Assembly (NCBI RefSeq): GCF_000620625.1
Contig: NZ_JIAW01000004.1
Coordinates: 343,223-407,222 of the forward strand
Length of the DNA stretch: 64,000 bases
Origin: Mycobacterium sp. URHB0044
GTDB taxonomy: Bacteria > Actinomycetota > Actinomycetes > Mycobacteriales > Mycobacteriaceae
Direction: 5' to 3'
In this document: in pieces, positions 26,524 through 34,435 of the stretch
Numbering within the stretch: the first letter of the stretch is position 1
How the letters are laid out: every line of letters begins with the position of its first letter
The notes under the pieces: generated by a model
Told to the model about the DNA's origin: nothing
Seen by the model: the letters and a program-made list of their open reading frames with translations, nothing else
Databases searched by the model: none
Position numbers and translations under genes: made by a program

Positions 26524-26762
26524 CGAGCAACCCTATGGGCCCCGGATGGTCTCCCAAGCCATCCGCATCGATTCGGAACCAATGGGATGGAGAATCGTTA
26601 TCAACCGTCACGTGAAGGGGTTTGGCGTGGGCGTCCGGTCGACGCCATCTAACGCTTCGCCATCGTTTCGGTCACGAATCGGAACTCGGCAACCCTGCGC
26701 GGGAGAGGTCGGTGGTTGGATCGGCAAGCGGACCCAGGCAGGCGACCGTCGGAGGTTGGGAT

Positions 26763-27017
26763 ATGCACGCGGTCGGACCGGCGCAACTCATACTGTTGCT
26801 CGTCGCGGTCGCGATCATCGCTGCGGCAGGCGGCTTCCTCGGGTCGCTCGTGATCCAGCGCAAGAAGCGACGGGCACGGGGCTACTTCCTCTTCGGCTTC
26901 CTGTGCGGCGCCACGGTGACGACGATCAGGCGGATGCGGCGCGGCGGCGCTCGTCGCTTCGCCGCTCGCGCCCTCACCCTTGCACTGCCAGCCGGTAAAT
27001 CCCGATGGAACGCCTGA
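26763..27017 (+). CDS. Small membrane protein with Arg-rich tail
   Basis: An 84-residue protein of unknown function. A strong ribosome site GGAGG (26751-26755) fixes the ATG at 26763. Residues about 5-29 form a membrane helix (AQLILLLVAVAIIAAAGGFL), followed by the basic stretch RKKRRAR, a second hydrophobic patch (YFLFGFLCGATV) and a tail rich in arginine. The topology suggests an inner-membrane protein with a cationic cytoplasmic end. It is three bases from the convergent rtcB stop. The preceding 239 bases (26524-26762) show nothing else. Confidence 0.62.
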   Translation: MHAVGPAQLILLLVAVAIIAAAGGFLGSLVIQRKKRRARGYFLFGFLCGATVTTIRRMRRGGARRFAARALTLALPAGKSRWNA

Positions 27018-27020
27018 GGC

Positions 27021-28211
27021 CTAGGTTCCCTTGACGTTGAGCACCTGACGCAGCGTGTGTTCCACCTCGACGAGGTCGGCGGCGTCGGCCATGACGACGT
27101 CGATGTCCTTGTAGGCGTCGGGGATCTCGTCCACCCACTGCTCACCGTGCCGGTACTCGATACCCGCCATGCGGTTGGCGAGATCGTCTGCAGTGAAACG
27201 CTTCCGCGCTTCGGTGCGTGAGAATCGACGGCCGGCACCATGCGGCGCGGAGCAGAGGCCGGCCTTGCTGCCCTTGCCGCGGACGATGTAGGAGCGGGTG
27301 CCCATGGAGCCGGGAATGACGGCGCGGACCCCTTCGTGCGCGTCGACTGCGCCCTTGCGCGTCAGCCACACGTCCTTGCCACCGTGGTTCTCCTGGACGG
27401 TGTAATTATGGTGAGAATTCACCCGGTCCACCTCGATCTCGGCGGCGTCCTCCTTGGGCACGCCCATCCAGTGCGCGAACGCCTGCCGGAACCGGTCCAG
27501 CATCTCCTCGCGGTTGAACAGGGCGAAGCGTTGCGCCCAGGACAATTCGGTGAGATAAGCACCGAACTGCGGTGTGCCCTGCGGGATGTACGCCAGGTCG
27601 GGGTTGGGCAGCTGCACGTACCACTGCTTGCACAACTGCTGTGCGATCTTGATGTGCTTCTGCGCGATCTTGTTGCCGACACCGCGTGAACCCGAATGCA
27701 GGAACATCCACACCCGCTGCTCGTCGTCGATGCACAGCTCGATGAAGTGGTTGCCTCCGCCCAGCGAACCGAGCTGTTCGCGCCACTTCGGGGAATGGCT
27801 CAGGTCGACGCCGTTGGTGGTGGCACTGCGCTCCAGTTCGTCGATGCGCGCGGAGGTGAACGGATACCGGTCGACCGCCTGGTTGTAGTTGCCCGGTGAC
27901 AGCGGGATCGCCGACTCGATCGACTTGCGCAGGACGGCGAGATCGCGGCCGGCGATGTCCTGTTCGGTGTAGACCGTGCGGGCGGCGATCATCCCGCAGC
28001 CGATGTCGACCCCCACCGCGGCCGGGATCACCGCACCCAGCGTGGGGATGACGGTGCCGACCGCCGCACCCTTGCCGAAGTGCGCGTCGGGCATCAGCGC
28101 GACGTGCGGATGCACGAACGGCATCGACGCGGTCTGCTTCGCCTGCTCGATCGTGTTGTCGTCGACGTGGCTGGCGAAGTTGATCAGCTTCTGACCGAGC
28201 TTGGTGATCAC
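27021..28211 (-). CDS. rtcB: RtcB RNA-splicing ligase
   Basis: A 396-residue RtcB. The manganese ligands are recognisable as D69 and C72 (GVDIGCGM), H155 (GGGNHFIE) and H172 (HSGSRGVGN); the guanylylated histidine is H324 (APHGAGRRFSR). RtcB joins RNA 2',3'-cyclic phosphate or 3'-phosphate ends to 5'-OH ends with GTP and manganese, as in tRNA repair after toxin cleavage. The GTG at 28211 opens directly into the family N-terminus. No archease, RtcA or RtcR gene adjoins it. The 124-base gap to its right holds no clear regulator site. Confidence 0.95.
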   Translation of the reverse strand: MITKLGQKLINFASHVDDNTIEQAKQTASMPFVHPHVALMPDAHFGKGAAVGTVIPTLGAVIPAAVGVDIGCGMIAARTVYTEQDIAGRDLAVLRKSIESAIPLSPGNYNQAVDRYPFTSARIDELERSATTNGVDLSHSPKWREQLGSLGGGNHFIELCIDDEQRVWMFLHSGSRGVGNKIAQKHIKIAQQLCKQWYVQLPNPDLAYIPQGTPQFGAYLTELSWAQRFALFNREEMLDRFRQAFAHWMGVPKEDAAEIEVDRVNSHHNYTVQENHGGKDVWLTRKGAVDAHEGVRAVIPGSMGTRSYIVRGKGSKAGLCSAPHGAGRRFSRTEARKRFTADDLANRMAGIEYRHGEQWVDEIPDAYKDIDVVMADAADLVEVEHTLRQVLNVKGT

Positions 28212-28335
28212 GAGCGGCCGCCACGGGTGTGAGTACGCGTTGAACTGGCCATATACCGAGGCTACTGCTGGGCGGGACCCTTGGCGATCGAATTATTTGG
28301 CCGCCCTACGGCAATCACATCCGCATACGATTCGG

Positions 28336-29556
28336 TCAGGCAGCGCCGCTCACGTGCGCGGCGGAATCACCGATCGTGGCGTCGCCATCGCCGATCATGG
28401 TGCGCAGTAGAACTTTCTGTTCGCGCTGCCCACGCTCCGCCGCGCGGTCCATCCCGCCGGGCAGCGTCAAGGCGACCACACTTCGGGCCAGGTTGACTGG
28501 TATCCGCACCACCGGATACCACGGCGGCACATAGGCAGGCAGGCCCAGTTCACGCATCGTGCGGGGCCCAAGGTAGCCGCTGGTGACAGACAGGTGCTGC
28601 GCCCGTGCGAGCCTACGGCGGACACCCGGCAAGCTGCGGTATTGCCAGCCAAGCGGATCCTCGACCATTGGAACCGCCAGGCGCTTGGTGGACTCGTCGG
28701 GCTCCGACAGCGCACTGACCGTGTGATACAGGACTCGTATGCCGTCGCGGAAGTCGTGCGGCAGCCACTCGTCCTGCACGCCGATCAGCCACCCCACGTA
28801 ACGGGTCAGGTGCGCGATGGCGTCGAAGTCTCTGGGCCGCAACACGATTCCCATGCCGATCGCGCCCGCGGCCGGAGCGATCAATGCACCCACCAGAGTG
28901 GCGGCCATGTCGGTCTGATTGACCGGCACGCCCCATTCATCGCCACGCCAGTCCGGCATCCGCGCCACGTGCCGACGCACTAAGGCGTGGATCAGCCGGA
29001 CACGAAGCGTGGACCGGTAGCCGACCGCGCGCGGGGCCATTCCGCCGTCGGAGATCACGTCCATCGCCCACTGCATCGTCTCCGCGAAACGCTTGTTCGA
29101 GCCCTTCTCCAGCGCGCCGGTCCGTATCAGGGTCTTGTTGAAGCCGGAGAACTGATAGCCACCGAGCAACGACACGTCACGTGCGATGTACATGCCGTCG
29201 GCACCGCCCCTGCGCAGCGCCCGCTGTCCCCGCCGGAGCTGATCCCAGTCGACCCACTCCGGGACCGCCTCGACCCGAGTGAAGAAGTTGTGCAACGGCT
29301 CCGGCGCATCCGCGATGTTGGCGATACCCTCGGTGACGGCCCGGTCGAACAGCGACCGCGCCTCATCCATCCCGACGGAGGACATCCACTCCGCGAGGCG
29401 ATCCATCGACTCGTCGCCGACGGTCAGGGATTCCCCGAGCCGGCGCCACTGCTCCTGCGTGGGCTTGCCGACACCCAATGCCAGCGCCATGGGCCTGAGC
29501 ACCGACGGAACGGGGCGAGGGCGATCGGGATGACGAGTCGGAATGGGCACGTTCAC
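28336..29556 (-). CDS. Oxygenase MpaB/latex-clearing-protein family (DUF2236)
   Basis: A 406-residue protein of the pfam09995 group, which includes heme-dependent rubber oxygenase Lcp and fungal MpaB. Characteristic are GGYQFSGFNKTLIRTGALEK (132-151), RFAETMQWAMDVISDGGM and RLIHALVRRHV, in which H190 aligns by context with the Lcp axial heme histidine. A helical bundle follows to residue 380. Unlike Lcp it has no Tat or Sec leader, so it acts in the cytoplasm, perhaps on a lipid or isoprenoid. It stands alone; the region 29557-29654 is short and featureless. Confidence 0.8.
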   Translation of the reverse strand: MNVPIPTRHPDRPRPVPSVLRPMALALGVGKPTQEQWRRLGESLTVGDESMDRLAEWMSSVGMDEARSLFDRAVTEGIANIADAPEPLHNFFTRVEAVPEWVDWDQLRRGQRALRRGGADGMYIARDVSLLGGYQFSGFNKTLIRTGALEKGSNKRFAETMQWAMDVISDGGMAPRAVGYRSTLRVRLIHALVRRHVARMPDWRGDEWGVPVNQTDMAATLVGALIAPAAGAIGMGIVLRPRDFDAIAHLTRYVGWLIGVQDEWLPHDFRDGIRVLYHTVSALSEPDESTKRLAVPMVEDPLGWQYRSLPGVRRRLARAQHLSVTSGYLGPRTMRELGLPAYVPPWYPVVRIPVNLARSVVALTLPGGMDRAAERGQREQKVLLRTMIGDGDATIGDSAAHVSGAA

Positions 29557-29654
29557 GTCAGCTCTCCCTTGAGCGATGTTTTGACAACGCGTGTAGTCAG
29601 AACCTATGCCGCAGGGCTGACGGTGTCAATGCAGCGCTTGGCCGACGACCTGGT

Positions 29655-30551
29655 TTACGCCGCCGTCCCGGCGAGGTGAACGCGGGCGGACTGGACGAAG
29701 TCGGCGACGAGTGGGTTGGGGTCGCCGACGCGGGTGGCGACCATGACCTTGCTGGTGGGAAAGCCCTCGACCGGCACGGTGGCCAGGTCGGTGCGCAGCG
29801 AGCTGCGCCGGTCACCCACCGGCAGGACCGCGATCGCCTGGCCGCTCGCGACGAGTTCCATTCTGTCCTCGAAGCTTTCGTTGGCCGGGCCGGCCGAAAT
29901 CGGCCCTGGGTCGATACCGCGGTATGAATCAAACGGATAGATCGAGCGGGCTCCGCCATGCGGGCAGATGAACTGCTCACCGGCGAAGTCATCCGGCGAC
30001 ACCGATGCGCGACCTGCCAGGTGATGGTCGATCGGTACGACCAGCATCCGCGGCTCTTCGTAGAGCACGGTCGTGTGGGCCATGCCGGTGGGGAACGTGA
30101 GCGGGTCCCGGGCGACCACGACGTCCACTCCACCCTCGGCGAAGACCCGCCCGTCATGGCACTCCAGGTGGCGGGTGTCGATCTCGGCCTCAGGATGGCG
30201 CCGGCGCATGTCGCGGACGGCTGGGGTGATGACCAGGTCCTCGACGTAGCCGATGATGACCTTGCCGGCCGGCGCGTACGCACGGGCGGTGAGGGCCGCT
30301 TGGCGAGCCGCGTGCAGCAGCGCCTGCGCTTCCGGAAGGAACGCCTTGCCGGCCTCGGTGAGCAGGCTGCCCTGCGGGGTGCGATCGAGCAGGCGAACGC
30401 CGAGTCGGTGCTCCAGCCGCTGGATCTGGCGGCTCAGCGACGGCTGCGCCAGGTGCAGCTCGGTGGCCGCGCGGCCGAAGTTCAGATGCTCCGCCACGAC
30501 GGTGAAATACCGCACCAGCCGCAACTCAAGGTCGGTCCCGAGATCGTTCAC
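29655..30551 (-). CDS. LysR-family transcriptional regulator
   Basis: A regulator of about 298 residues. The winged helix is at the N-terminus (ELRLVRYFTVVAEHLNFGRA, then AQPSLSRQIQRLEHRLG) and the co-inducer domain follows from about residue 90 (GKVIIGYVEDLV). The GTG at 30551 is chosen because the open frame further upstream to 31100 lies antisense to the SDR gene. It is divergent from the tandem SDR genes, and a 7-base-arm inverted repeat (30600-30621) lies between, so it most likely controls them. Confidence 0.87.
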   Translation of the reverse strand: MNDLGTDLELRLVRYFTVVAEHLNFGRAATELHLAQPSLSRQIQRLEHRLGVRLLDRTPQGSLLTEAGKAFLPEAQALLHAARQAALTARAYAPAGKVIIGYVEDLVITPAVRDMRRRHPEAEIDTRHLECHDGRVFAEGGVDVVVARDPLTFPTGMAHTTVLYEEPRMLVVPIDHHLAGRASVSPDDFAGEQFICPHGGARSIYPFDSYRGIDPGPISAGPANESFEDRMELVASGQAIAVLPVGDRRSSLRTDLATVPVEGFPTSKVMVATRVGDPNPLVADFVQSARVHLAGTAA

Positions 30552-30599
30552 CAGCCAATCAACCGGGCCAAGGGCAGGAGGTATTCCTCGCCATGCCGT

Positions 30600-30621
30600 T
30601 TCGGTATGTCGGGGTACCGAA
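30600..30621. promoter_or_regulatory. Inverted repeat, probable LysR operator for the tandem SDR genes
   Basis: TTCGGTA (30600-30606) and its exact complement TACCGAA (30615-30621) are separated by eight bases. The site lies 49 bases upstream of the LysR start and 72 bases upstream of the first SDR start, a normal place for a LysR recognition site acting on both promoters. Confidence 0.6.
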
Positions 30622-30693
30622 CAGGTCTTGGACAACGGTCGCGCACTGCCAAAGACTCGGTGCCACGAGTTGCGACGCGAGAGATGGCGAGAA

Positions 30694-31434
30694 ATGGGCA
30701 GGTACGACGGCAAGAACGTGGTGATCACCGGTGGGAGCAGCGGCCTCGGGCTGGCGACCGCGCGGCATCTGGTGGACGAGGGCGCGCGCGTCCTGATCAC
30801 GGGGCGGACGCGCGAGACGTTGGAGGACGCCGGCCGGCGGCTCGGCGGAAACGCGATCACGGTCCAGAGCGACGCGAGTTCGCTCCCGGATATCGATGTG
30901 CTGGCTGATCGGGTGGAGGCCGAGTTCGGCACGGTGGATGCGTTGTTCGTCAACGCCGGCATCGGCAGCTTCGATCGGTTCGACGCGGTGACCGAGCAGA
31001 CGTTCGACGAGGTGTTCGGGATCAACGTCAAGGGCCCGTTCTTCACCGTGCAGAAGCTGGCGCCGTTGCTCACCGAGGGCAGCGCCGTGGTGCTCACCAC
31101 GTCGATCGCGAACCAGACGGGCTGGGACGCGCTCAGCGTCTACTCGGCCACCAAGGCCGCGCTGCACTCGATGGCCCGCACGCTCAGCCGCGAGCTGCTG
31201 CCGAGAGGTATTCGGGTCAACGCGATCAGCCCGGGCTCGATCGACACCGGCAAGCTGGAGAAGGAGGTGCCGGAGCGAGCAGCGCAGCTGAAGGCCGAGT
31301 TCACTGCCAGCAACCCGATGGGACGCTTCGGCCACCCGGACGAGTTCGCCCCAGCAGCAGCCTTTTTGGCGTTCGAAGCGACGTTCGTTGCCGGCATCGA
31401 ATTCGTGGTTGACGGCGGCGACTCCCAACTCTGA
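30694..31434 (+). CDS. Short-chain dehydrogenase/reductase (first of tandem pair)
   Basis: A 246-residue classical SDR. The cofactor motif is TGGSSGLG (about 12-19), NAG is in LFVNAGIG, the catalytic Tyr-Lys is YSATK and the C-terminus is VDGGDSQL. Sequence order and ending closely parallel the next gene, so the two are duplicates that have diverged (for example INVKGPFFTVQKL against LNAKAPFFTLQKF). They probably reduce a carbonyl with NADPH; such LysR-SDR pairs are often induced by reactive carbonyls. The ATG at 30694 has only a weak ribosome site, and earlier in-frame codons overlap the regulator. Confidence 0.87.
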   Translation: MGRYDGKNVVITGGSSGLGLATARHLVDEGARVLITGRTRETLEDAGRRLGGNAITVQSDASSLPDIDVLADRVEAEFGTVDALFVNAGIGSFDRFDAVTEQTFDEVFGINVKGPFFTVQKLAPLLTEGSAVVLTTSIANQTGWDALSVYSATKAALHSMARTLSRELLPRGIRVNAISPGSIDTGKLEKEVPERAAQLKAEFTASNPMGRFGHPDEFAPAAAFLAFEATFVAGIEFVVDGGDSQL

Positions 31435-31461
31435 TGAAACACAACATGAAAGGAAACACGA

Positions 31462-32199
31462 ATGACTAGCTACGAAGGCAAACGCGTCGTCATCACCGGA
31501 GGAACCAGCGGCATCGGACTTGCCACCGCCAAGGCGCTGAGCGCTGGCGGCGCGCGCGTCCTGGTCACCGGCAGGAGCCCGGCATCGCTGGAAACCGCAC
31601 GGGCAGAACTCGGTCCAGGAGCGATCGTCGAATCGAGCGACGCCGTCAACGACGTCGACAGGCTCGTCGACCGGGCGGCCACCGAGTTCGGCGGCGTCGA
31701 CCTGCTGGTGCTCAACGCGGGCGGGACGCTGATCGCAGCGCTCGAAGAAACCAGCGAGGCCGCGTACGCCGAACTCTTCGACCTCAACGCCAAGGCGCCC
31801 TTCTTCACGCTGCAGAAGTTCCTGCCGCTGATGCCACCCGGGAGCGCGGTGGTGTTGACGACCTCGCTCAGCCACATGAAGGGCATCGCGGGGACGAGCG
31901 TCTACTCCGCGACCAAGGCGGCACTGCGGTCGATGACGCGCACCTTCGCTCGCGAACTGATCGACCGAGGCATTCGCGTCAACGCCGTGTCCCCCGGCCC
32001 CGTCGATACCGGGATCCTCGAACGTTCCATGCCCCGCGAGGAGGCGCGGCAGTTCCTCGATCAGATGGCGGCCGACAACCCGATGCAGCGCGTCGGTGAA
32101 TCCGACGAAGTTGCAAGGGCGATCATCTTCCTTGCGTTCGACGCCACGTACACCACCGGCGCGGAGTTACCCGTCGACGGCGGCGCCTCCCAGTTGTGA
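31462..32199 (+). CDS. Short-chain dehydrogenase/reductase (second of tandem pair)
   Basis: A 245-residue classical SDR. TGGTSGIG gives the cofactor loop, LVLNAGGT the NAG, YSATK the catalytic Tyr-Lys and VDGGASQL the ending. An AAAGGAA ribosome site precedes the ATG at 31462. It follows its paralogue by 27 bases and is surely cotranscribed. The substrate is unknown; the divergent LysR regulator is the best guide to regulation. Confidence 0.88.
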   Translation: MTSYEGKRVVITGGTSGIGLATAKALSAGGARVLVTGRSPASLETARAELGPGAIVESSDAVNDVDRLVDRAATEFGGVDLLVLNAGGTLIAALEETSEAAYAELFDLNAKAPFFTLQKFLPLMPPGSAVVLTTSLSHMKGIAGTSVYSATKAALRSMTRTFARELIDRGIRVNAVSPGPVDTGILERSMPREEARQFLDQMAADNPMQRVGESDEVARAIIFLAFDATYTTGAELPVDGGASQL

Positions 32200-32335
32200 C
32201 GCGCTATCGACGCGTTCATTTGTGGCAACGACGTGATTGCTCTCGGCGTCTTCGATGTCTGTACGGAGATCGGCAAGGTGGTGCGCCAACGCCACGGCGG
32301 GTGCCGATTTCGACAGCCCGCCAAGCATCCGGTGC

Positions 32336-33142
32336 TCAACCCCAGAGTTCGGCTATTCGGCTCACCAGCAGGTCCGGTTCGAGCAAAACGGGTGCGACGT
32401 GCCCCGTGCCGCGGACTTTTACGGCCCGCCCGTTCGGCATTTTCGCGACCGCAGCCATCGCTTGGTCATAATTCCAACCCGGGTCGTCCTGGCATGCCGC
32501 CATCAACGTCGGTGCCGTGACGTCGGGAAGCAGGTTGGTGAGGTCGGGGCGCCTCAGGGACACCGACAGAATCGCGCGATACATCGCCGAGCGGCCCGCG
32601 GACCGGAACGAATTCACCAACCTCGCGGTGAGGTCCGGCTGAGCAGCAGCGGCCTCAGCCCCCAGCAGGGCATCGAACAACGGCTTGTAGACGAAACCGA
32701 TCGGTCCGGCGACGCGGTACCCCGCAAGCAGCGGGATGATCTGCGTCAACCGTTCGGTCGTGTTGAGCGCGTGAACGGGGGTGCCGATCGTCACCAGGGT
32801 GCGGCAGTGGTCGGGGTGTTGGGCAGCGAAGGCTATTCCGATGTGCCCGCCCCACGCATTGCCGACCCAGTCGATCGGTCCGGAAACTCGAAGCGCGTCA
32901 AGCACTTCGATTGCTGCCGCAGCACAGTCCGCGATGCGGTAATCGCCGTCCGGGTGGCCACTACGGCCGTGCCCGGGACCGTCGACGACGATGAGCCGCC
33001 GGTGCTGCGCCAGTTTCGGGCGGAGCAGTTCCCACGACGTCGAGTCGATGAAGAGGCTGTGCCACAGAAGGGCGGGAGGTCCGTCGCCATCGGTTTCGAC
33101 GTAGAGGCGACCGACGCTTGTGTCGACGAAGTCACCAGACAT
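32336..33142 (-). CDS. Alpha/beta-hydrolase-fold protein with Ala in place of the nucleophile Ser
   Basis: A 268-residue alpha/beta-hydrolase. The fold is clear from LLWHSLFIDSTSWELL, VVDGPGHGRSG (53-62), the strand-turn-helix at 92-100 and the histidine in RGTGHVAP. At the nucleophile elbow, where GxSxGG is expected, it reads G94-N-A96-W-G-G, so alanine replaces the nucleophile. Catalytic Asp (CQDDPGW) and His appear retained. It may be a non-hydrolytic member such as a decarboxylase, lyase or binding protein, or a cofactor-free enzyme. It is alone between the SDR pair and the accessory island. Confidence 0.82.
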   Translation of the reverse strand: MSGDFVDTSVGRLYVETDGDGPPALLWHSLFIDSTSWELLRPKLAQHRRLIVVDGPGHGRSGHPDGDYRIADCAAAAIEVLDALRVSGPIDWVGNAWGGHIGIAFAAQHPDHCRTLVTIGTPVHALNTTERLTQIIPLLAGYRVAGPIGFVYKPLFDALLGAEAAAAQPDLTARLVNSFRSAGRSAMYRAILSVSLRRPDLTNLLPDVTAPTLMAACQDDPGWNYDQAMAAVAKMPNGRAVKVRGTGHVAPVLLEPDLLVSRIAELWG

Positions 33143-33402
33143 GGCGTCCAGTAAAGCCCTGACCGGCCGCGGATACTGTCAAATCCAGGAGTGTGAGTAC
33201 CTCGGCGTGTTCGAGGCCTAATTGGGTAACGCGGATAGCGGCGAAGATCTCATCCGGGCGTTGATCGCCCGCTTCCCGCACGCGGGAATGCTCGTCGCCG
33301 CCCAACTCGGCGCGAAGGTGGCGAAGGGCGAAATGACGTGGGGTTGGACCGGAGATGGCCGGGGTTCAGCAAGCAATACAGGCTTGACGGCGTCACATGC
33401 CG
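33143..33402. other. Unassigned 260-base stretch at the left side of the island
   Basis: No convincing gene lies here. A minus-strand frame is open for about 79 codons without ATG and contains protein-like text (RPDEIFAAIRVTQLGLEHAE), perhaps the remains of a disrupted gene. A plus-strand frame from 33222 is weaker. A 10-base-arm hairpin closes the region at 33382-33408. Confidence 0.4.
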
Positions 33403-33408
33403 TCAAGC
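33382..33408 (-). terminator. Hairpin at the end of nucleotidyltransferase copy 1
   Basis: GCTTGACGGC (33382-33391) and its exact complement (33399-33408) enclose a 7-base loop. The structure overlaps the stop codon of the leftward nucleotidyltransferase gene. No T-run follows, so termination is plausible but not proven. The matching end of copy 2 has lost the perfect arms. Confidence 0.45.
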
Positions 33409-34221
33409 GTCCCACCATCGCGTGTAGACGCTGACGAGCCAATCGTCGAGCTTCGCGTAGTCCGCCTCGTCGGGCAGGTCGACGGTCTCGGTGAGACGGA
33501 CCAGCTGGTCGCGCAGATCCTCGATCCGATCGAGTGCTTCCCGTTTCTCGTGGCCGCCGGTGCGGAGCTCGCGTAGCCAGGTTCGTTCGGGTTCGGCAAT
33601 CGGCAGGGTGATGCGGCCGGTGGTGAGCAGCTCGACGCCCTGAAGCCCAAGCCGCACAGCGTGATACGCGAACTTGGTGTCGAAGCCGTAGACGTCGACC
33701 AGTTCTGGCCGATTCGTGTGTGGAGAGCGAAGGCCCAGCATCCGCTCGTGCTGGGCGTCGAGGTAGCCGATGAAGCGGCGGCCGGCGTCCCGTGACACGA
33801 AGAGGCCGGCGTTGGCCTGCAGTTCGCGGCCAGGCCATTGGACCTCGACGATTTCCTGCTCGGGAACGAACAGCATCAGCAGGACGGTGGGGTTGCCGGC
33901 CGCGGCCAGTCGCGCCCACTTCCGCAGGCTGTAGATCGTGAGGTCCAGATCGCCGGCCCCGGACCGCGCGCCCTCGGGTTGGGTCCGGTACTGATACTGC
34001 TGGAAGCTCTGCAAACCGATCACGCAGTCCGCCGGTTCGATGCAGACACCCATCTCATCGCGATCGTCCGTACCTTCGACGGTGACTCCGTGAAGTCCGG
34101 ATCCGACCTGCGTGCGCAGCACGGTGTTGGCGACCGCGATCTCGCGGTGCCATTCCGTGTTGTGCCGATTCCGGAACGGACCGAGATCGTCAGCGGCACC
34201 GTCCCCGGGCATGGGGTCCAT
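33399..34221 (-). repeat. Direct repeat copy 1 (about 823 bases)
   Basis: This segment recurs without insertions or deletions at 36725-37547, offset by exactly 3326 bases. Identity begins at the GCCGTCA near the gene end and fades at the first codons of the gene. Copy 2 lies in the same orientation. The GH13 gene and its leader lie between, so the arrangement is a direct repeat flanking a 2.5-kb core. Confidence 0.9.
33403..34221 (-). CDS. RlaP/COG3541-type nucleotidyltransferase, copy 1
   Basis: A 272-residue predicted nucleotidyltransferase. The polymerase-beta-type motif is GSGLHGVTVEGTDDRDEMG (40-58), with D53 and D55 as likely metal ligands; a third acidic strand (DLDLTIYSLRKW) follows near residue 95. 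The C-terminal half is helical. Members of this family are uncharacterised or assigned to RNA or nucleotide transfer and phage-defence contexts. It is 97% identical to copy 2 (nine differences in 272, five of them in the first ten residues), so duplication is recent. Both face left and flank the rightward GH13 gene. Confidence 0.78.
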   Translation of the reverse strand: MDPMPGDGAADDLGPFRNRHNTEWHREIAVANTVLRTQVGSGLHGVTVEGTDDRDEMGVCIEPADCVIGLQSFQQYQYRTQPEGARSGAGDLDLTIYSLRKWARLAAAGNPTVLLMLFVPEQEIVEVQWPGRELQANAGLFVSRDAGRRFIGYLDAQHERMLGLRSPHTNRPELVDVYGFDTKFAYHAVRLGLQGVELLTTGRITLPIAEPERTWLRELRTGGHEKREALDRIEDLRDQLVRLTETVDLPDEADYAKLDDWLVSVYTRWWDA

Positions 34222-34435
34222 TCGACGAGGTTAAGCCGACGTCGCGATCGTCACCCCAAGATTTCTTCGAGCTGTCGACAAGACGAATTCGATTCGGCAT
34301 CGTCGAGCGGAGCGACAGCACGCTCGCTCGGGTTTCATGGTCGCCGTGCGGTGGCAATACTGACCAGTGCCACCGTGCAGGTGTCAGCTCAGGCCGAGTA
34401 GCAGCGGCGTGGAAACGAAGCAGGTAAGGAATCAC

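Noticed and set aside
28212..28335. Possible tRNA-like fold or riboswitch upstream of rtcB
   Set aside because: Only a GGGCGG/CCGCCC pairing was found; no T-loop, D-loop or anticodon arm could be formed.
33222..33434. 70-codon plus-strand ORF left of the nucleotidyltransferase
   Set aside because: It starts with TTG, has no ribosome site and runs into the repeat antisense; listed only as part of an unassigned stretch.
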